The notes beneath the pieces were generated by a model that saw nothing but the letters and a program-made list of their open reading frames with translations, did not search any database and was not told where the DNA came from. A stretch of 64,000 nucleotides of DNA from Veillonellaceae bacterium SB90 (lineage in GTDB: Bacteria > Bacillota > Negativicutes > Selenomonadales > Selenomonadaceae), in NCBI GenBank assembly GCA_902364065.1, contig CABJCJ010000004.1:1-64000 (forward strand), in the 5' to 3' direction. Below are positions 7,463-16,431 of this stretch, one piece after another. The first letter of the stretch is position 1. Each line of letters opens with the position of its first letter. Position numbers and translations under genes: made by a program.

Positions 7463-8562
7463 CGAAACAGGAAGAACGGGAACTGGCGGCCCGCCTTGTT
7501 AAAGAAATCGGCCGCATGGCAGAGCAGGCGGATCATACCCTGCGCTTCATGGAAGTCTGTGGCACGCATACCGTCGCCATCTTCCGCGCGGGACTGCGCC
7601 AGATGCTGCCTCCCAAGGTGGAACTCGTGTCGGGCCCGGGCTGTCCGGTCTGCGTGACGCCCGATGATTACATGGACAAGGCCATCACGTATGCCAAGCG
7701 CGACGATGTCATCCTGACGACCTTCGGCGATATGCTCAAGGTTCCGGGCTCGACGTCGAGTCTGATGGAAGCCAAGGCGGAAGGCGCGGACATCCGCATC
7801 GTTTACTCGCCGCTTGACAGTTTGCAGGTAGCGAAGGAAAATCCTGATAAGAAGGTCATTTTCCTGGCTGTCGGCTTTGAGACGACGGCTCCGACGGCGG
7901 CGGCCACGGTGCTGGCTGCCAGAGAACAGGGCCTCACGAATCTCTACATGTTGTCGGCGCAGAAGCTTGTGCCGCCGGCGCTGCGGGCTCTGCTCGATGA
8001 TCCGGAGGTCCGCGTCGACGGCTTTATCCTGCCGGGCCATGTCTCGGTCATCACGGGTACGGAAGTCTTTTCGTTCCTTGTGGATGAGTATCACATGCCA
8101 GGCGTTGTCACGGGCTTTGAGCCGCTGCAGATCCTGCGCTCGCTCTATCGCCTCATGAAGCAGGTGACAGAAGGCGCTGCACGCATCGAGAACGAGTATG
8201 GCAGCGTCGTCCATCCGGGTGGCAGCCCTGCGGCCCGCAAGGCCACGGAACTCGTCTATGAGCCCGCTGATGCGGCCTGGCGCGGCATTGGCGTGATTCC
8301 CGAATCGGGTCTGCGCATGCGGGACGCCTTTGGCGCGTACGATATCGAACGTCTGCTGCCGCTCGACGTACCAATGGGGAAGAACAAGCCGGGCTGCCGC
8401 TGTGGCGAGGTCCTGCGCGGCATCGTGACGCCAAAGGAATGCCCGCTCTTTGGCAAGGTCTGCGTGCCGACGCATGCCGTAGGCCCCTGCATGGTGTCGG
8501 TGGAAGGCGTCTGTGCGGCCTGGTATAAATATGGACAAGGGAGATTTGAATATGGCAGATGA
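7459..8562 (+). CDS. hypD: Hydrogenase Fe(CN)2CO assembly protein HypD
   Basis: 367 residues. Signature segments EVCGTHT, GPGCPVCVTP, GFETTAPT and the C-terminal cysteine cluster (CRCGEVLRG...ECPLFGKVCVP) are those of HypD, which holds a [4Fe-4S] cluster and a redox thiol pair for cyanide transfer. The length is normal for the family. It overlaps hypC by 4 bases and hypE by 11 bases. Confidence 0.96.
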   Translation: MTKQEERELAARLVKEIGRMAEQADHTLRFMEVCGTHTVAIFRAGLRQMLPPKVELVSGPGCPVCVTPDDYMDKAITYAKRDDVILTTFGDMLKVPGSTSSLMEAKAEGADIRIVYSPLDSLQVAKENPDKKVIFLAVGFETTAPTAAATVLAAREQGLTNLYMLSAQKLVPPALRALLDDPEVRVDGFILPGHVSVITGTEVFSFLVDEYHMPGVVTGFEPLQILRSLYRLMKQVTEGAARIENEYGSVVHPGGSPAARKATELVYEPADAAWRGIGVIPESGLRMRDAFGAYDIERLLPLDVPMGKNKPGCRCGEVLRGIVTPKECPLFGKVCVPTHAVGPCMVSVEGVCAAWYKYGQGRFEYGR

Positions 8563-9559
8563 ATACATTACCCTGGCGCATGGCGCCGGCGGCAAGATGA
8601 GCCAGGAACTCATGCAGGAGGTCATCCTGCCGGAGTTCTCGAATCCGCTGCTCGATGAACTTCACGATGGAGCCCAGGTCAAGATGAGCGGCAATGTGGC
8701 ATTCACGACGGATTCCTACGTCGTGCGCCCGCTGTTCTTTGCCGGCGGCAACATCGGCAAGCTCGCCATCTGCGGCACGGTCAATGATTTGTCGATGACG
8801 GGTGCTGTACCGCGTTACATCTCAGTCGGCATGATTCTTGAAGAAGGTTTCCCGATTGCAGATCTTCGCAAGATTGCCCACACGATGCATGAGATGGCGG
8901 CAAAGGCCGGCGTCGCCATCGTCACGGGCGACACGAAGGTGGTAGAGCGCGGCAAGGCTGACGGTATTTTCATCAATACGGCCGGTATCGGCGACATCAT
9001 TCCCGGCACGCATATCTCGCCGCGTCGCGTGCAGCCCGGCATGAAAATCCTCCTGTCCGGCTTCATCGGCGATCATGCGGCCACCATTCTGGCCGGCCGT
9101 CACGGACTTGAACTGCCGGATACAATCAAGACGGACTGTGCGCCGCTGAACTCCCTGACGAAGGCCATGCTGGACGCGGCACCCGATATCGCGGTGCTGC
9201 GCGATCCGACGCGTGGCGGCGTGGCAGCGGTGCTCAATGAGATTGCGGAAGCCTCGCACTGCGGTGTACTCATTGAAGAGGATGCCCTGCCGGTGCGTCC
9301 AGAGGTCCGCGGCGTCTGCGACATCCTGGGCTTCGATCCGCTTTACCTGGCCAACGAGGGCAAATGCATCGCCTTCGTGCCGGCTGAGAAAGCCGATGAA
9401 GTCCTCTCTGTGATGCGTGATAATCCGTACGGCAAAGATGCCTGCCTTATCGGCGAAGTTACGTCCGAGGCGCCGGGCCAGGTCGGCCTGCGTACGGGTA
9501 TAGGCGGCATCCGCATCGTCGATATGCCGCTCGGCAATCTGGTGCCGCGCATCTGCTGA
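8552..9559 (+). CDS. hypE: Hydrogenase carbamoyl dehydratase HypE
   Basis: 335 residues from the ATG at 8552, after GGGAG; ATGs a little upstream lie inside hypD. The AIR-synthase-like fold shows AHGAGGKMS near the start, TTDSYVV, GDTKVVERG and DPTRGGVA. It ends in PRIC, the conserved terminal cysteine that is carbamoylated by HypF and dehydrated to thiocyanate as the cyanide source. HypF, its obligatory partner, is not in this window. This is the last gene of the hydrogenase cluster. Confidence 0.96.
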   Translation: MADEYITLAHGAGGKMSQELMQEVILPEFSNPLLDELHDGAQVKMSGNVAFTTDSYVVRPLFFAGGNIGKLAICGTVNDLSMTGAVPRYISVGMILEEGFPIADLRKIAHTMHEMAAKAGVAIVTGDTKVVERGKADGIFINTAGIGDIIPGTHISPRRVQPGMKILLSGFIGDHAATILAGRHGLELPDTIKTDCAPLNSLTKAMLDAAPDIAVLRDPTRGGVAAVLNEIAEASHCGVLIEEDALPVRPEVRGVCDILGFDPLYLANEGKCIAFVPAEKADEVLSVMRDNPYGKDACLIGEVTSEAPGQVGLRTGIGGIRIVDMPLGNLVPRIC

Positions 9560-9592
9560 TTGTGAAAGCCATTCTCCGCTTGAACAAGCCTT

Positions 9593-9621
9593 TTGTTTTT
9601 TTATCTGTTTCGTTGTATACT
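9593..9621 (+). promoter_or_regulatory. Promoter of the 139-residue secreted protein gene
   Basis: TTGTTT and TATACT (9616-9621) are 17 bases apart, about 100 bases upstream of the start codon. Confidence 0.55.
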
Positions 9622-9720
9622 ATAAGATGTATGTGCTGATCGTGTGGCCATACGCTGAAGATATGAAGATAGAGAGATGACGTCACGGACGTTCAAGAAA
9701 GAAGAAAGCGGGATTATAGG

Positions 9721-10140
9721 ATGAACTTTCGCAGGATTGCTTGCCTGCTGGCCGTCTGCATGGTGCTTTTGAGCAGTATTTGCCTGGCCGAGGAACATAT
9801 GGAATTTGTCGATGCGAACGGTTCGACGGGTTACTATGTCGATGTCGATACCATCGCACCGGAAACCATCGTTGAGAACGATGCGCAGCGCACGCTCTGG
9901 AATGCCGATGTCGCTGTAGTGCGGGCGGATCTCAACCGCCGCTATCTCTACGCGATGCGTTTCGATCCGGATAAGAGGACCTATCAGATCTTCCATTCGG
10001 AGGTACAGCGTTACGATACGAAAGATGTCCTGCAATCAAGCGATACCGTGGAAGCGCCGCGTGCTTACGCGTCGTCTTCACCCATGAATGAAATCGTACA
10101 ATTCATCATCAGCACGGCGTCATCGTCGTCAAATGAATAA
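9721..10140 (+). CDS. Secreted protein of unknown function
   Basis: 139 residues with an N-terminal signal peptide (MNFRRIACLLAVCMVLLSSICLA, cleavage near 23). The mature part has short beta-rich segments such as TGYYVDVDTI, DVAVVRADLNRR and TYQIFHSEV, resembling small periplasmic proteins that report substrate or cell state, but I do not recognise a named family. It is a single gene between its own promoter and a terminator. Confidence 0.75.
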   Translation: MNFRRIACLLAVCMVLLSSICLAEEHMEFVDANGSTGYYVDVDTIAPETIVENDAQRTLWNADVAVVRADLNRRYLYAMRFDPDKRTYQIFHSEVQRYDTKDVLQSSDTVEAPRAYASSSPMNEIVQFIISTASSSSNE

Positions 10141-10141
10141 A

Positions 10142-10172
10142 AGCCAGCCCGTAAGGGCCGGCTCTTTTTTCT
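10142..10172 (+). terminator. Intrinsic terminator
   Basis: AGCC-A-GCCC pairs with GGGC-C-GGCT around GTAA and is followed by CTTTTTT, directly after the secreted-protein gene. Confidence 0.85.
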
Positions 10173-10216
10173 AAGAGAATGAGCCTCATTTCTTTTCCAT
10201 ATCCCGGAGGGAGGCA

Positions 10217-10258
10217 GGGAAATGGGCAAAAAAAGAAGGGCACCAAGAGGTGCCCTTA
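10217..10258 (-). terminator. Terminator-like hairpin facing the minus strand
   Basis: AAGGGCACC/GGTGCCCTT form a perfect stem. Read on the minus strand it is followed by CTTTTTTT. No minus-strand gene lies upstream of it, so it may end an antisense or leftover transcript from the cation efflux region. Confidence 0.45.
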
Positions 10259-10393
10259 AAGCAAGAACATAGTATAAAATATAAGTGCTTTTGAGTAGGT
10301 CGATCACTCGACAAGTTCATTATAGCGGGGCGGAGTTTCTTTGTCCAGCTGTTTTTCGTTTTACGCTGCTATTATTTTTAGGGGGAAATCCAT

Positions 10394-11323
10394 ATGTCCA
10401 AAAGCGCTGCTTTAAAACAGCGGACCGCTTATTTATCCATATTTTCCAATACGACGCTGGTGCTCCTGAAGCTGGCGGTCGGCATCTATGTCGGAGCGGT
10501 CAGCCTCATTTCGGAAGCCCTGCATTCAGGCGTCGACCTCATTGCCGCACTCATTGCATTCTGGGCAGTGAGGAAGTCTGTGACGCCGCCGGACACCGAA
10601 CACGATTACGGCCATGGCAAGTACGAGAACCTGTCGGCGGCCGTCGAAGCCCTGCTAATCGTGGCGGCGGCCATCGGCATCCTGTATGAATCCGTGATGA
10701 AGTTTGCGGAGAGCCGGGTCCCCGAGATGCTCGGCTACGGCATTGCCATCATGGGCATATCCATCGTTATCAATTTCTTTGTCTCACATCGCCTGATCCG
10801 GGTGGCCAGAGAAACGGGCTCGCAGGCACTCGAAGCCGACGGACTGCACCTGCGCGCGGATATCTGGACTTCTGTCGGCGTACTCCTGGGCCTCGTGCTC
10901 ATGCAGATCACGGGCTGGGCCTGGCTCGATCCGCTCATCGCCATCTTTGTCGCCGGCATCATCTTTCGCGCCGGCTGGCGCATGGTCGTCGATTCGACGA
11001 TGCAGCTCACGGATGCGAGCCTGCCGGAAGAAGAGGAGGAGCGCATCCGCAAGATCATCGAGAGTGTGCCGGAGGTGCGCGGCTGCCATTGCCTGCGGAC
11101 GCGCCGCTCGGGCTCCTATAAGCTGCTCGACGTCCATGTGCTGTTTGACGGTACGATGCATCTCTCTCAGGTACACGCCATCTGCGATGAGCTCGAGCAG
11201 CTTATCCGCAAGGAATTCGGCACCTTTGACATCATGATCCATCCGGAGCCTGATGGCTATCACAATAAAGAGACGAAAGTCTCGCTTTATGAAGAATCAC
11301 AGGGGTTCGACCCGAAAAATTGA
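10394..11323 (+). CDS. Cation diffusion facilitator family transporter
   Basis: 309 residues, with GGGGGA upstream of the ATG. The fold is six membrane segments over about 15-200 and a cytoplasmic C-terminal domain (205-290). Metal-site residues are visible: HSGVDL in helix 2 and the HDYGHGK motif in the loop after helix 3, plus EADGLHLRADIW in helix 5. Members export Zn2+, Mn2+, Fe2+ or Co2+ against protons. The helix 2 and 5 sites read HxxxD and HxxxD, which fits Zn2+-type members, but the metal cannot be fixed by eye. The gene is monocistronic. Confidence 0.9.
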   Translation: MSKSAALKQRTAYLSIFSNTTLVLLKLAVGIYVGAVSLISEALHSGVDLIAALIAFWAVRKSVTPPDTEHDYGHGKYENLSAAVEALLIVAAAIGILYESVMKFAESRVPEMLGYGIAIMGISIVINFFVSHRLIRVARETGSQALEADGLHLRADIWTSVGVLLGLVLMQITGWAWLDPLIAIFVAGIIFRAGWRMVVDSTMQLTDASLPEEEEERIRKIIESVPEVRGCHCLRTRRSGSYKLLDVHVLFDGTMHLSQVHAICDELEQLIRKEFGTFDIMIHPEPDGYHNKETKVSLYEESQGFDPKN

Positions 11324-11430
11324 TGGGTTTTCGTCTTGCCTTTTTATTCGAACTATGCCAGAATAAGAATCATGAACGAAACAATACCAGCACAATACGG
11401 CGTAATGCCAGATGAATGGAGGTTCAATCT

Positions 11431-12357
11431 ATGAAATTTCACAAGCTCCTCAGCGTGCTGCTGAGTGCCGTCCTCCTGGTGTCTTCCATGGGAATCACGG
11501 CGGCAGCTACGCCCGAAACCGTACAGGATAAGCTCGGTGCAGTCGAGAAGGACACGTATGGCACGGAGCAGACCGGCGCGCTGATCGACCGGATCAACAG
11601 GCTCGAGAAGGACTATGACGGCACGCACCGTACGGGCAGCATGATGGCCCGCGTCAATGCCATCTATAATGAAGTCTATACGAACAGCACGAAGCCGTCG
11701 CTGCTCGCGGACCTCAATGCCGTGGAATGGAATATCGGCCATGAGGTCAGCATGGACCCCGTCGATACGCGCGTGGCCAATCTCGAGATGGATTTGACGG
11801 GCAAGACGGGTACAGGGACTTACCGTGAACGCCTGGCAAAGCTTTCGCAGGCCTCGTTCGGCAGTGCAGAACTGCCGCTTTCGCAGGTGCGCGTGCCGTC
11901 CGATACGCTCGTGAAGATTGCGCTGGTGACGCCGGTCAACTCGAATAACCTGAAAGTCGGCGATACGATCCGCTATCAGGTGTCGCAGGATGTACTCGTC
12001 GATGGCAAGCTCGTCTTTGCCAAGGGCCTGCCGGGCGAGGGCACGGTCACGAAGGTAAAACAGGCACGCAACTTCGGCCGCAATGCCGAGGTGCAGATTG
12101 ACTTCAATAAGACGAAGTCGATTGACGGGACGTATGTCGATACGTATATCGGCGAAGAGGCCAAGAAAGAGATGAAGAATCTCGCGATGGCAGCAGGTGC
12201 GAGCATCGCGGGCATTGCGATCCTCGGGCCAATCGGTGTGGTCGCCGGTGCATTCGTGCACGGCAAGGATGTGAACCTGCCGGCGGGTACGGAGCTCTTC
12301 ATCCAGACGAAGGGCGATGCGGTGCTGTACGGCGTCGCGACGACACAGGTCAAATAA
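11431..12357 (+). CDS. Exported protein with five 20-residue repeats
   Basis: 308 residues. The ATG at 11431 follows GGAGG; an ATG at 11416 overlaps that site. A signal peptide spans about 1-27. From about 35 to 135 the protein has tandem units of 20-21 residues, each opening with a hydrophobic heptad (LGAVEKDTYG, NRLEKDYDG, NAIYNEVYT, NAVEWNIGH, ANLEMDLTG) and ending in a helix such as ALIDRI, MMARV, LLADL or RERL. The C-terminal part (about 150-308) has a beta domain, LKVGDTIRYQVSQDVLVDGKLV, and a Gly/Ala-rich hydrophobic stretch (about 255-285) that could enter a membrane. The family is not recognised. An envelope location is inferred. Confidence 0.75.
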   Translation: MKFHKLLSVLLSAVLLVSSMGITAAATPETVQDKLGAVEKDTYGTEQTGALIDRINRLEKDYDGTHRTGSMMARVNAIYNEVYTNSTKPSLLADLNAVEWNIGHEVSMDPVDTRVANLEMDLTGKTGTGTYRERLAKLSQASFGSAELPLSQVRVPSDTLVKIALVTPVNSNNLKVGDTIRYQVSQDVLVDGKLVFAKGLPGEGTVTKVKQARNFGRNAEVQIDFNKTKSIDGTYVDTYIGEEAKKEMKNLAMAAGASIAGIAILGPIGVVAGAFVHGKDVNLPAGTELFIQTKGDAVLYGVATTQVK

Positions 12358-12368
12358 ACAGATACAGG

Positions 12369-12417
12369 AAGCTGCCATGTCAGATTGAAGTGCGTTTGAT
12401 ATGGCAGCTTTGTTTTG
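12369..12417 (+). terminator. Intrinsic terminator
   Basis: AGCTGCCAT pairs with ATGGCAGCT across a loop and is followed by TTGTTTTGTT, just after the repeat-protein gene. Confidence 0.75.
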
Positions 12418-12462
12418 TTGGTGATGCATAGCCGGGGGTAGCCGGGCAACGGTCGGCGCTGC

Positions 12463-12631
12463 GGCATGTATTTTGGCTTCGTCGCTCCGCTGAATGTGAC
12501 CCAACTTGCGACAAGCATAAACGGATCCTCGCCGCATACCGCGGCGTTTTGACATCGATGCGCTATGATATGTTGTATCGGGTCCCATCCCTGCGGGCAA
12601 TCGCTGCGCTCCTGCAGGCAAAATACATGCC
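12463..12631. repeat. Inverted repeat pair, 13-base perfect arms
   Basis: GGCATGTATTTTG (12463-12475) is repeated exactly in inverted orientation at 12619-12631. The flanks also pair weakly. Confidence 0.6.
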
Positions 12632-12677
12632 TCCGCTCGGGCCAGTGGCGTCAACAGGCCAATGCCAGTATGCTGGA

Positions 12678-12873
12678 CGGGGAGGGGAGAAATGGGCATA
12701 AGTGGAGCGTTTGGCAATCTGCGTTAAGAAGCTATTTTTCCCAAACCGGACTCCTGGCAAAAGAGCGTCCGTTCAAGCGTAAGCGCGTTTAGCTCTTTTG
12801 TCAGGCTTAATTCTGCGGGGAAAAATAGTTTTAGCAGATTGACTTCGCGGAGCGTTGCCCGTTTCTCCCCGCC
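12678..12873. repeat. Long imperfect palindrome of about 196 bases
   Basis: The outer arm 12678-12742 (GGGGAGAAATGGGC through CTATTTTTCCC) pairs imperfectly with 12817-12873 (GGGAAAAATAG through GCCCGTTTCTCCCC). Inside it, CCTGGCAAAAGAGC (12753-12766) pairs with GCTCTTTTGTCAGG (12792-12805) with one mismatch. The whole could fold into one long hairpin. Confidence 0.7.
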
Positions 12874-12929
12874 TTTTCTGCTGCTCATCCCTATATTGCA
12901 GCCCCGCCTTTTTGTTAGTACCAGCTTGC

Positions 12930-12958
12930 AAGACAAGGTCTTTTTTATCTGGTATAAT
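12930..12958 (+). promoter_or_regulatory. Promoter of the yybS-gdpP-rplI operon
   Basis: TATAAT is at 12953-12958, with AAGACA 17 bases upstream. The start codon of yybS follows 34 bases later, after AAGGA. Confidence 0.55.
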
Positions 12959-12992
12959 GGAGAATAGCCTAAAATAAGGAAAGGATGAAGAA

Positions 12993-13949
12993 ATGACTTC
13001 CTATAGACTCAAGCCCTTGACAGAAAGCAGCCTGCTTTCTGCTTTGACTGTCATCCTGGCGCTGGCCGCCGTCTACCTGCCTGTCATCGGTATGGTGGCG
13101 GCACTCGTGTGGGCTTTGCCCATCATTGTCCTGGTCGTTCGCCATGGAATGCGCTGGGGCATCATGGCCGTTCTCGTATCCGGCATCATCATGGCCCTGC
13201 TCATCGAGCCTCTGCTGTCGCTGCGCATGGTCATTTCCTTTGCCCCGACGGGGCTCATGCTCGGCGTGGCCTTTCGCAGACAGTGGTCGGGATCGAAGAC
13301 CTTTGGCTCGGCACTGCTCGTTTCGGTCGTGGCCAAGCTGTTGTCTTTGGGGATTTTGTTCCTCATAACGGCTGTCAATCCACTGACCTTGGAACTGAAT
13401 GCTCTGCAAAGCAGCGTTAATCAGAGCCTCACGGTGTACGAACAGATGGGAATGGATCCGGCGGCCTTGGATAAGAGCCGTGCGGAAATAACGCACAGCT
13501 TGGAATTTTTGAGCTTGCTGATGCCACTTATTGTTGCTGCCATGGGGCTGATGGATACCGCAGTTGGTTATCTGATCGGTTGCCGTGTCCTGCATCGTCT
13601 TGGGTACCAGGTACCGCATCTGCCTCCCTTTTCTGAGTGGCACTTGCCACAGGTTTTTCTCTATATTTTTGGCTTTGCCCTGGTGGGCCTTTACTGGGGA
13701 GGCACGCGGGAGCTTCAGTGGCTTTATCAAACAGCGATGAATTTAAATATGGTGGCGATGTTTGCCGGCATTGTTCAGGGGCTTTCTCTCATGAGTTACG
13801 TTTTGTTACGATATCGTGTGCGGCGTCCTCTGCGTTTGATGTTGTACATACTGGTCCTTATGGGAGGACCGCTTTCGCAGGTCCTGGCCTTTACGGGCCT
13901 TTTCGACATGGTCTTTGACTATCGGCGCCGTTTTGGCGGCCGGTCATAA
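12993..13949 (+). CDS. YybS-like (DUF2232) membrane protein
   Basis: 318 residues, almost entirely hydrophobic with about eight membrane segments. The assignment to the YybS/DUF2232 family rests on its topology, on an S-component-like N-terminal half and on its position directly before gdpP and rplI, the order seen across Firmicutes. The exact function is unknown. Codon use (more T-ending codons) differs slightly from gdpP. Confidence 0.82.
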   Translation: MTSYRLKPLTESSLLSALTVILALAAVYLPVIGMVAALVWALPIIVLVVRHGMRWGIMAVLVSGIIMALLIEPLLSLRMVISFAPTGLMLGVAFRRQWSGSKTFGSALLVSVVAKLLSLGILFLITAVNPLTLELNALQSSVNQSLTVYEQMGMDPAALDKSRAEITHSLEFLSLLMPLIVAAMGLMDTAVGYLIGCRVLHRLGYQVPHLPPFSEWHLPQVFLYIFGFALVGLYWGGTRELQWLYQTAMNLNMVAMFAGIVQGLSLMSYVLLRYRVRRPLRLMLYILVLMGGPLSQVLAFTGLFDMVFDYRRRFGGRS

Positions 13950-13981
13950 GGGATTGTCGGAATAGAAATGAGGTGAGAAAA

Positions 13982-15991
13982 ATGCCGCGAAATCTCTCGG
14001 CATGGATCGATCTGACGATACACCTGCTCATCATGCTGGTGCTCATCGGCATATTATCGTATTACAACCAGTTCATTGCGGCCATTGCCTTTGTCGTCTG
14101 GCTCTGCCTGGCATCCTTTGCACGGGAGCGCTGCTCCGACCGTTCACGCCGGTTTCAGCGTTACTGCCGCAACGTCGTGCGCAACCTCAATGAGATGATG
14201 AATTATGCCATCGAGGATCTTCCTCAGGCCATTCTGATCGTCAACGAGGAGGGGCGCATCCAGTGGTGCAATGACCGCATCAAGGAGTATGCCGGCGAGA
14301 AACCCGAGCAGGATACGGATGCCAAGGATATATGGCCGGGCCTCATCATAGGACCGGTCTGGGGAACGGTGGGCGAGTACGTCTTTGCACATGAAGACCA
14401 TTACTATCAGGTGCGCTACCGGCCGGTACCAGTGCCGCCGCATCAGCAGCCGCTGATGGCGCTCTACGTTCAGGACATCACGAGTTTTGAGCAGCTGCGC
14501 AATACCTTCAAGGGCAGCCGCACGGTTCTCGTCTACATCCAGATTGACAATTACGATGAGGTCATCCAGGGTCAGGATGAGGCGGAACGCACGGCACTGC
14601 TGCTTTCGGTCAACCAGCAGCTCGATGCCTGGATGAAGAGTCTTGGCGGCTTTATGCGCCGCGTTTCCGATGATCTCTACATCGTCATATTGGAACGACA
14701 GTCGCTCGACAAAGCCATTGCCGGCAAGTTCGACATCCTCGACAAGGTCCGCCAGCTTCAGAGTACGAACCGCCTGCCGGTCACGCTCTCTATGGGCGTG
14801 GCGGTTGCGGATACGCAGAGCATGGCGGAGCTCGGCGCACAGGCTCAGGCCGGCCTCGATCTGGCACTTGGCCGCGGCGGCGACCAGGTGGCTGTGCAGA
14901 TTGGCGGCAAGACACAGTTCTTTGGCGGCCGTGCCAAGGCTGTGGAGAAGCATACGCGCGTCAAGGCCCGCGTGGTCGCACATGCCATCCGTGAAATCAT
15001 GGACGGTGCCGACGAGATTTACGTCATGGGCCATCACAACGAGGACTTTGACTGCTTCGGCGCAGCCATGGGCGTGGCCAAGATGGCCCGCCAGCTCAAC
15101 AAGCCGGTGCATCTCGTGCTTTCAGACATGAATGAAGGCATTGATAAATTCGCGGATATTATGAAGGATGATGAGAGTTATCGCCATATCATCGTGCGGG
15201 CCAATGAGCTTGTCAATATGACAGCGCTCAATCCGGTGCTCATCGTCGTCGATACGCATATCCCGCATCTCGTGGCGGATCCATCCCTCTTGGAACGCAT
15301 TCACCGCGTCATCGTCATCGACCACCATCGCCGCAGCGAGCATTTCATCAAGAATCCGCTGCTCGTCTACATCGAGCCGGCTTCGAGCTCGACGAGTGAG
15401 CTCGTCACGGAGCTCCTGATGTATTTTAGCGAGAATCTCGTGCTTTCGCGCGTCGAAGCGACAGCTCTTTACTCTGGTATTGTCGTCGATACGAAGAATT
15501 TTGCCGTGCAGACGGGTGTGCGCACCTTTGATGCGGCGGCCTATCTGCGGCGCAGCGGCGCCGATCCCGTCATGGTACGCCATCTGTTCCGCACGGATTA
15601 CGAGACGACGGTGGCCCTGGCGCGCACGAAGGCGCGTTCGGAGTATTATCCGGGCGGGCTCATCGTCTCGACCTGTCCCGAGATCATGTCGAATGGCCAG
15701 GTCATTGCCGCACAGGCAGCCGATTCACTGCTGCGCATCGAGAATGTCTGCATGAGCATCGTGGTCTTCCAGCTTTCGGAGGATACGGTGGGCATCAGTG
15801 CGCGCTCGACGGGCGACATGAATGTACAGGTCATCATGGAGGCCTTTGGCGGCGGCGGTCATCAGAATGTGGCCGGCGCGCAGATCAAGGGTGCCAAATT
15901 GGAAGATATCAAACAGCAGGCGATCGAGATCGCCCGCAAATACATAGAGGAGTCTGATAAAGATGAAAGTAATACTTCAGCAGGACGTTAA
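13982..15991 (+). CDS. gdpP: Cyclic-di-AMP phosphodiesterase GdpP
   Basis: 669 residues from the ATG at 13982 with GAGGTGAG upstream. The order is two membrane helices (about 10-50), a degenerate PAS-like domain (about 75-165), a degenerate GGDEF domain (about 170-300), then the DHH domain with VMGHHNEDFDCFG, DTHIPH and VIDHHRR, and the DHHA1 domain ending in GGGGHQNVAGAQI. It hydrolyses c-di-AMP to pApA at the membrane and so affects potassium and osmotic balance; the window also holds a Trk system. Its end overlaps rplI by 29 bases. Confidence 0.95.
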   Translation: MPRNLSAWIDLTIHLLIMLVLIGILSYYNQFIAAIAFVVWLCLASFARERCSDRSRRFQRYCRNVVRNLNEMMNYAIEDLPQAILIVNEEGRIQWCNDRIKEYAGEKPEQDTDAKDIWPGLIIGPVWGTVGEYVFAHEDHYYQVRYRPVPVPPHQQPLMALYVQDITSFEQLRNTFKGSRTVLVYIQIDNYDEVIQGQDEAERTALLLSVNQQLDAWMKSLGGFMRRVSDDLYIVILERQSLDKAIAGKFDILDKVRQLQSTNRLPVTLSMGVAVADTQSMAELGAQAQAGLDLALGRGGDQVAVQIGGKTQFFGGRAKAVEKHTRVKARVVAHAIREIMDGADEIYVMGHHNEDFDCFGAAMGVAKMARQLNKPVHLVLSDMNEGIDKFADIMKDDESYRHIIVRANELVNMTALNPVLIVVDTHIPHLVADPSLLERIHRVIVIDHHRRSEHFIKNPLLVYIEPASSSTSELVTELLMYFSENLVLSRVEATALYSGIVVDTKNFAVQTGVRTFDAAAYLRRSGADPVMVRHLFRTDYETTVALARTKARSEYYPGGLIVSTCPEIMSNGQVIAAQAADSLLRIENVCMSIVVFQLSEDTVGISARSTGDMNVQVIMEAFGGGGHQNVAGAQIKGAKLEDIKQQAIEIARKYIEESDKDESNTSAGR

Positions 15992-16406
15992 GAAACTGGG
16001 CAAGAAAGGCGATATCGTCGAGGTATCGGAGGGCTACGGCCGCAACTTTCTGCTGCCGCGCAAGGCAGCAGTGCTCGCAACGGCACAGAATCTCAATGTG
16101 GCAACGGCGCAGGCTGGTTCCAAGGCCCGCAAGGAAGCCATGGCGACCGATGAGGCCCGCCTCATGGCCAAGCAGCTCGAGAAGGTTGAAGTGACGATCC
16201 CCGTCAAGATTGGCGAGGGCGGCAAGCTCTTCGGCAGTGTCACGGGCAAGGATGTCGCCGCTGCACTCAAGGCACAGCACATCGAGATCGATAAGCGCAA
16301 GATCACCCTGCAGGGTGAAGTGACGGGAACGGGCGTCTATGAGGCCGTTATCAAGGTTCATCCGTCCATCACGAGCAAGATCAAGGTCAATATTGTCGCA
16401 GAATGA
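15963..16406 (+). CDS. rplI: Ribosomal protein bL9
   Basis: 147 residues beginning MKVILQQDVKKLGKKGDIVEV, with the long central helix (about 40-75) and the C-terminal domain GKLFGSVTGKDVAAAL typical of bL9. It starts inside the end of gdpP and is followed by a terminator. Confidence 0.97.
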   Translation: MKVILQQDVKKLGKKGDIVEVSEGYGRNFLLPRKAAVLATAQNLNVATAQAGSKARKEAMATDEARLMAKQLEKVEVTIPVKIGEGGKLFGSVTGKDVAAALKAQHIEIDKRKITLQGEVTGTGVYEAVIKVHPSITSKIKVNIVAE

Positions 16407-16431
16407 CCACAGGCCACTGCGGTATGATCTG

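Larger units (their letters stand above)
12421..12992. other. Gene-free stretch with long imperfect palindromes
   Basis: No convincing coding region is present. Two large inverted-repeat structures occupy 12463-12631 and 12678-12873, followed by a promoter for the yybS operon. Base composition and texture differ from the neighbouring genes, and the region looks like a non-coding element or a decayed insertion. Confidence 0.6.

Noticed and set aside
10172..10393. Metal riboswitch before the cation efflux gene
   Set aside because: No match to the known NiCo or yybP-ykoY conserved cores could be seen, only unrelated hairpins.
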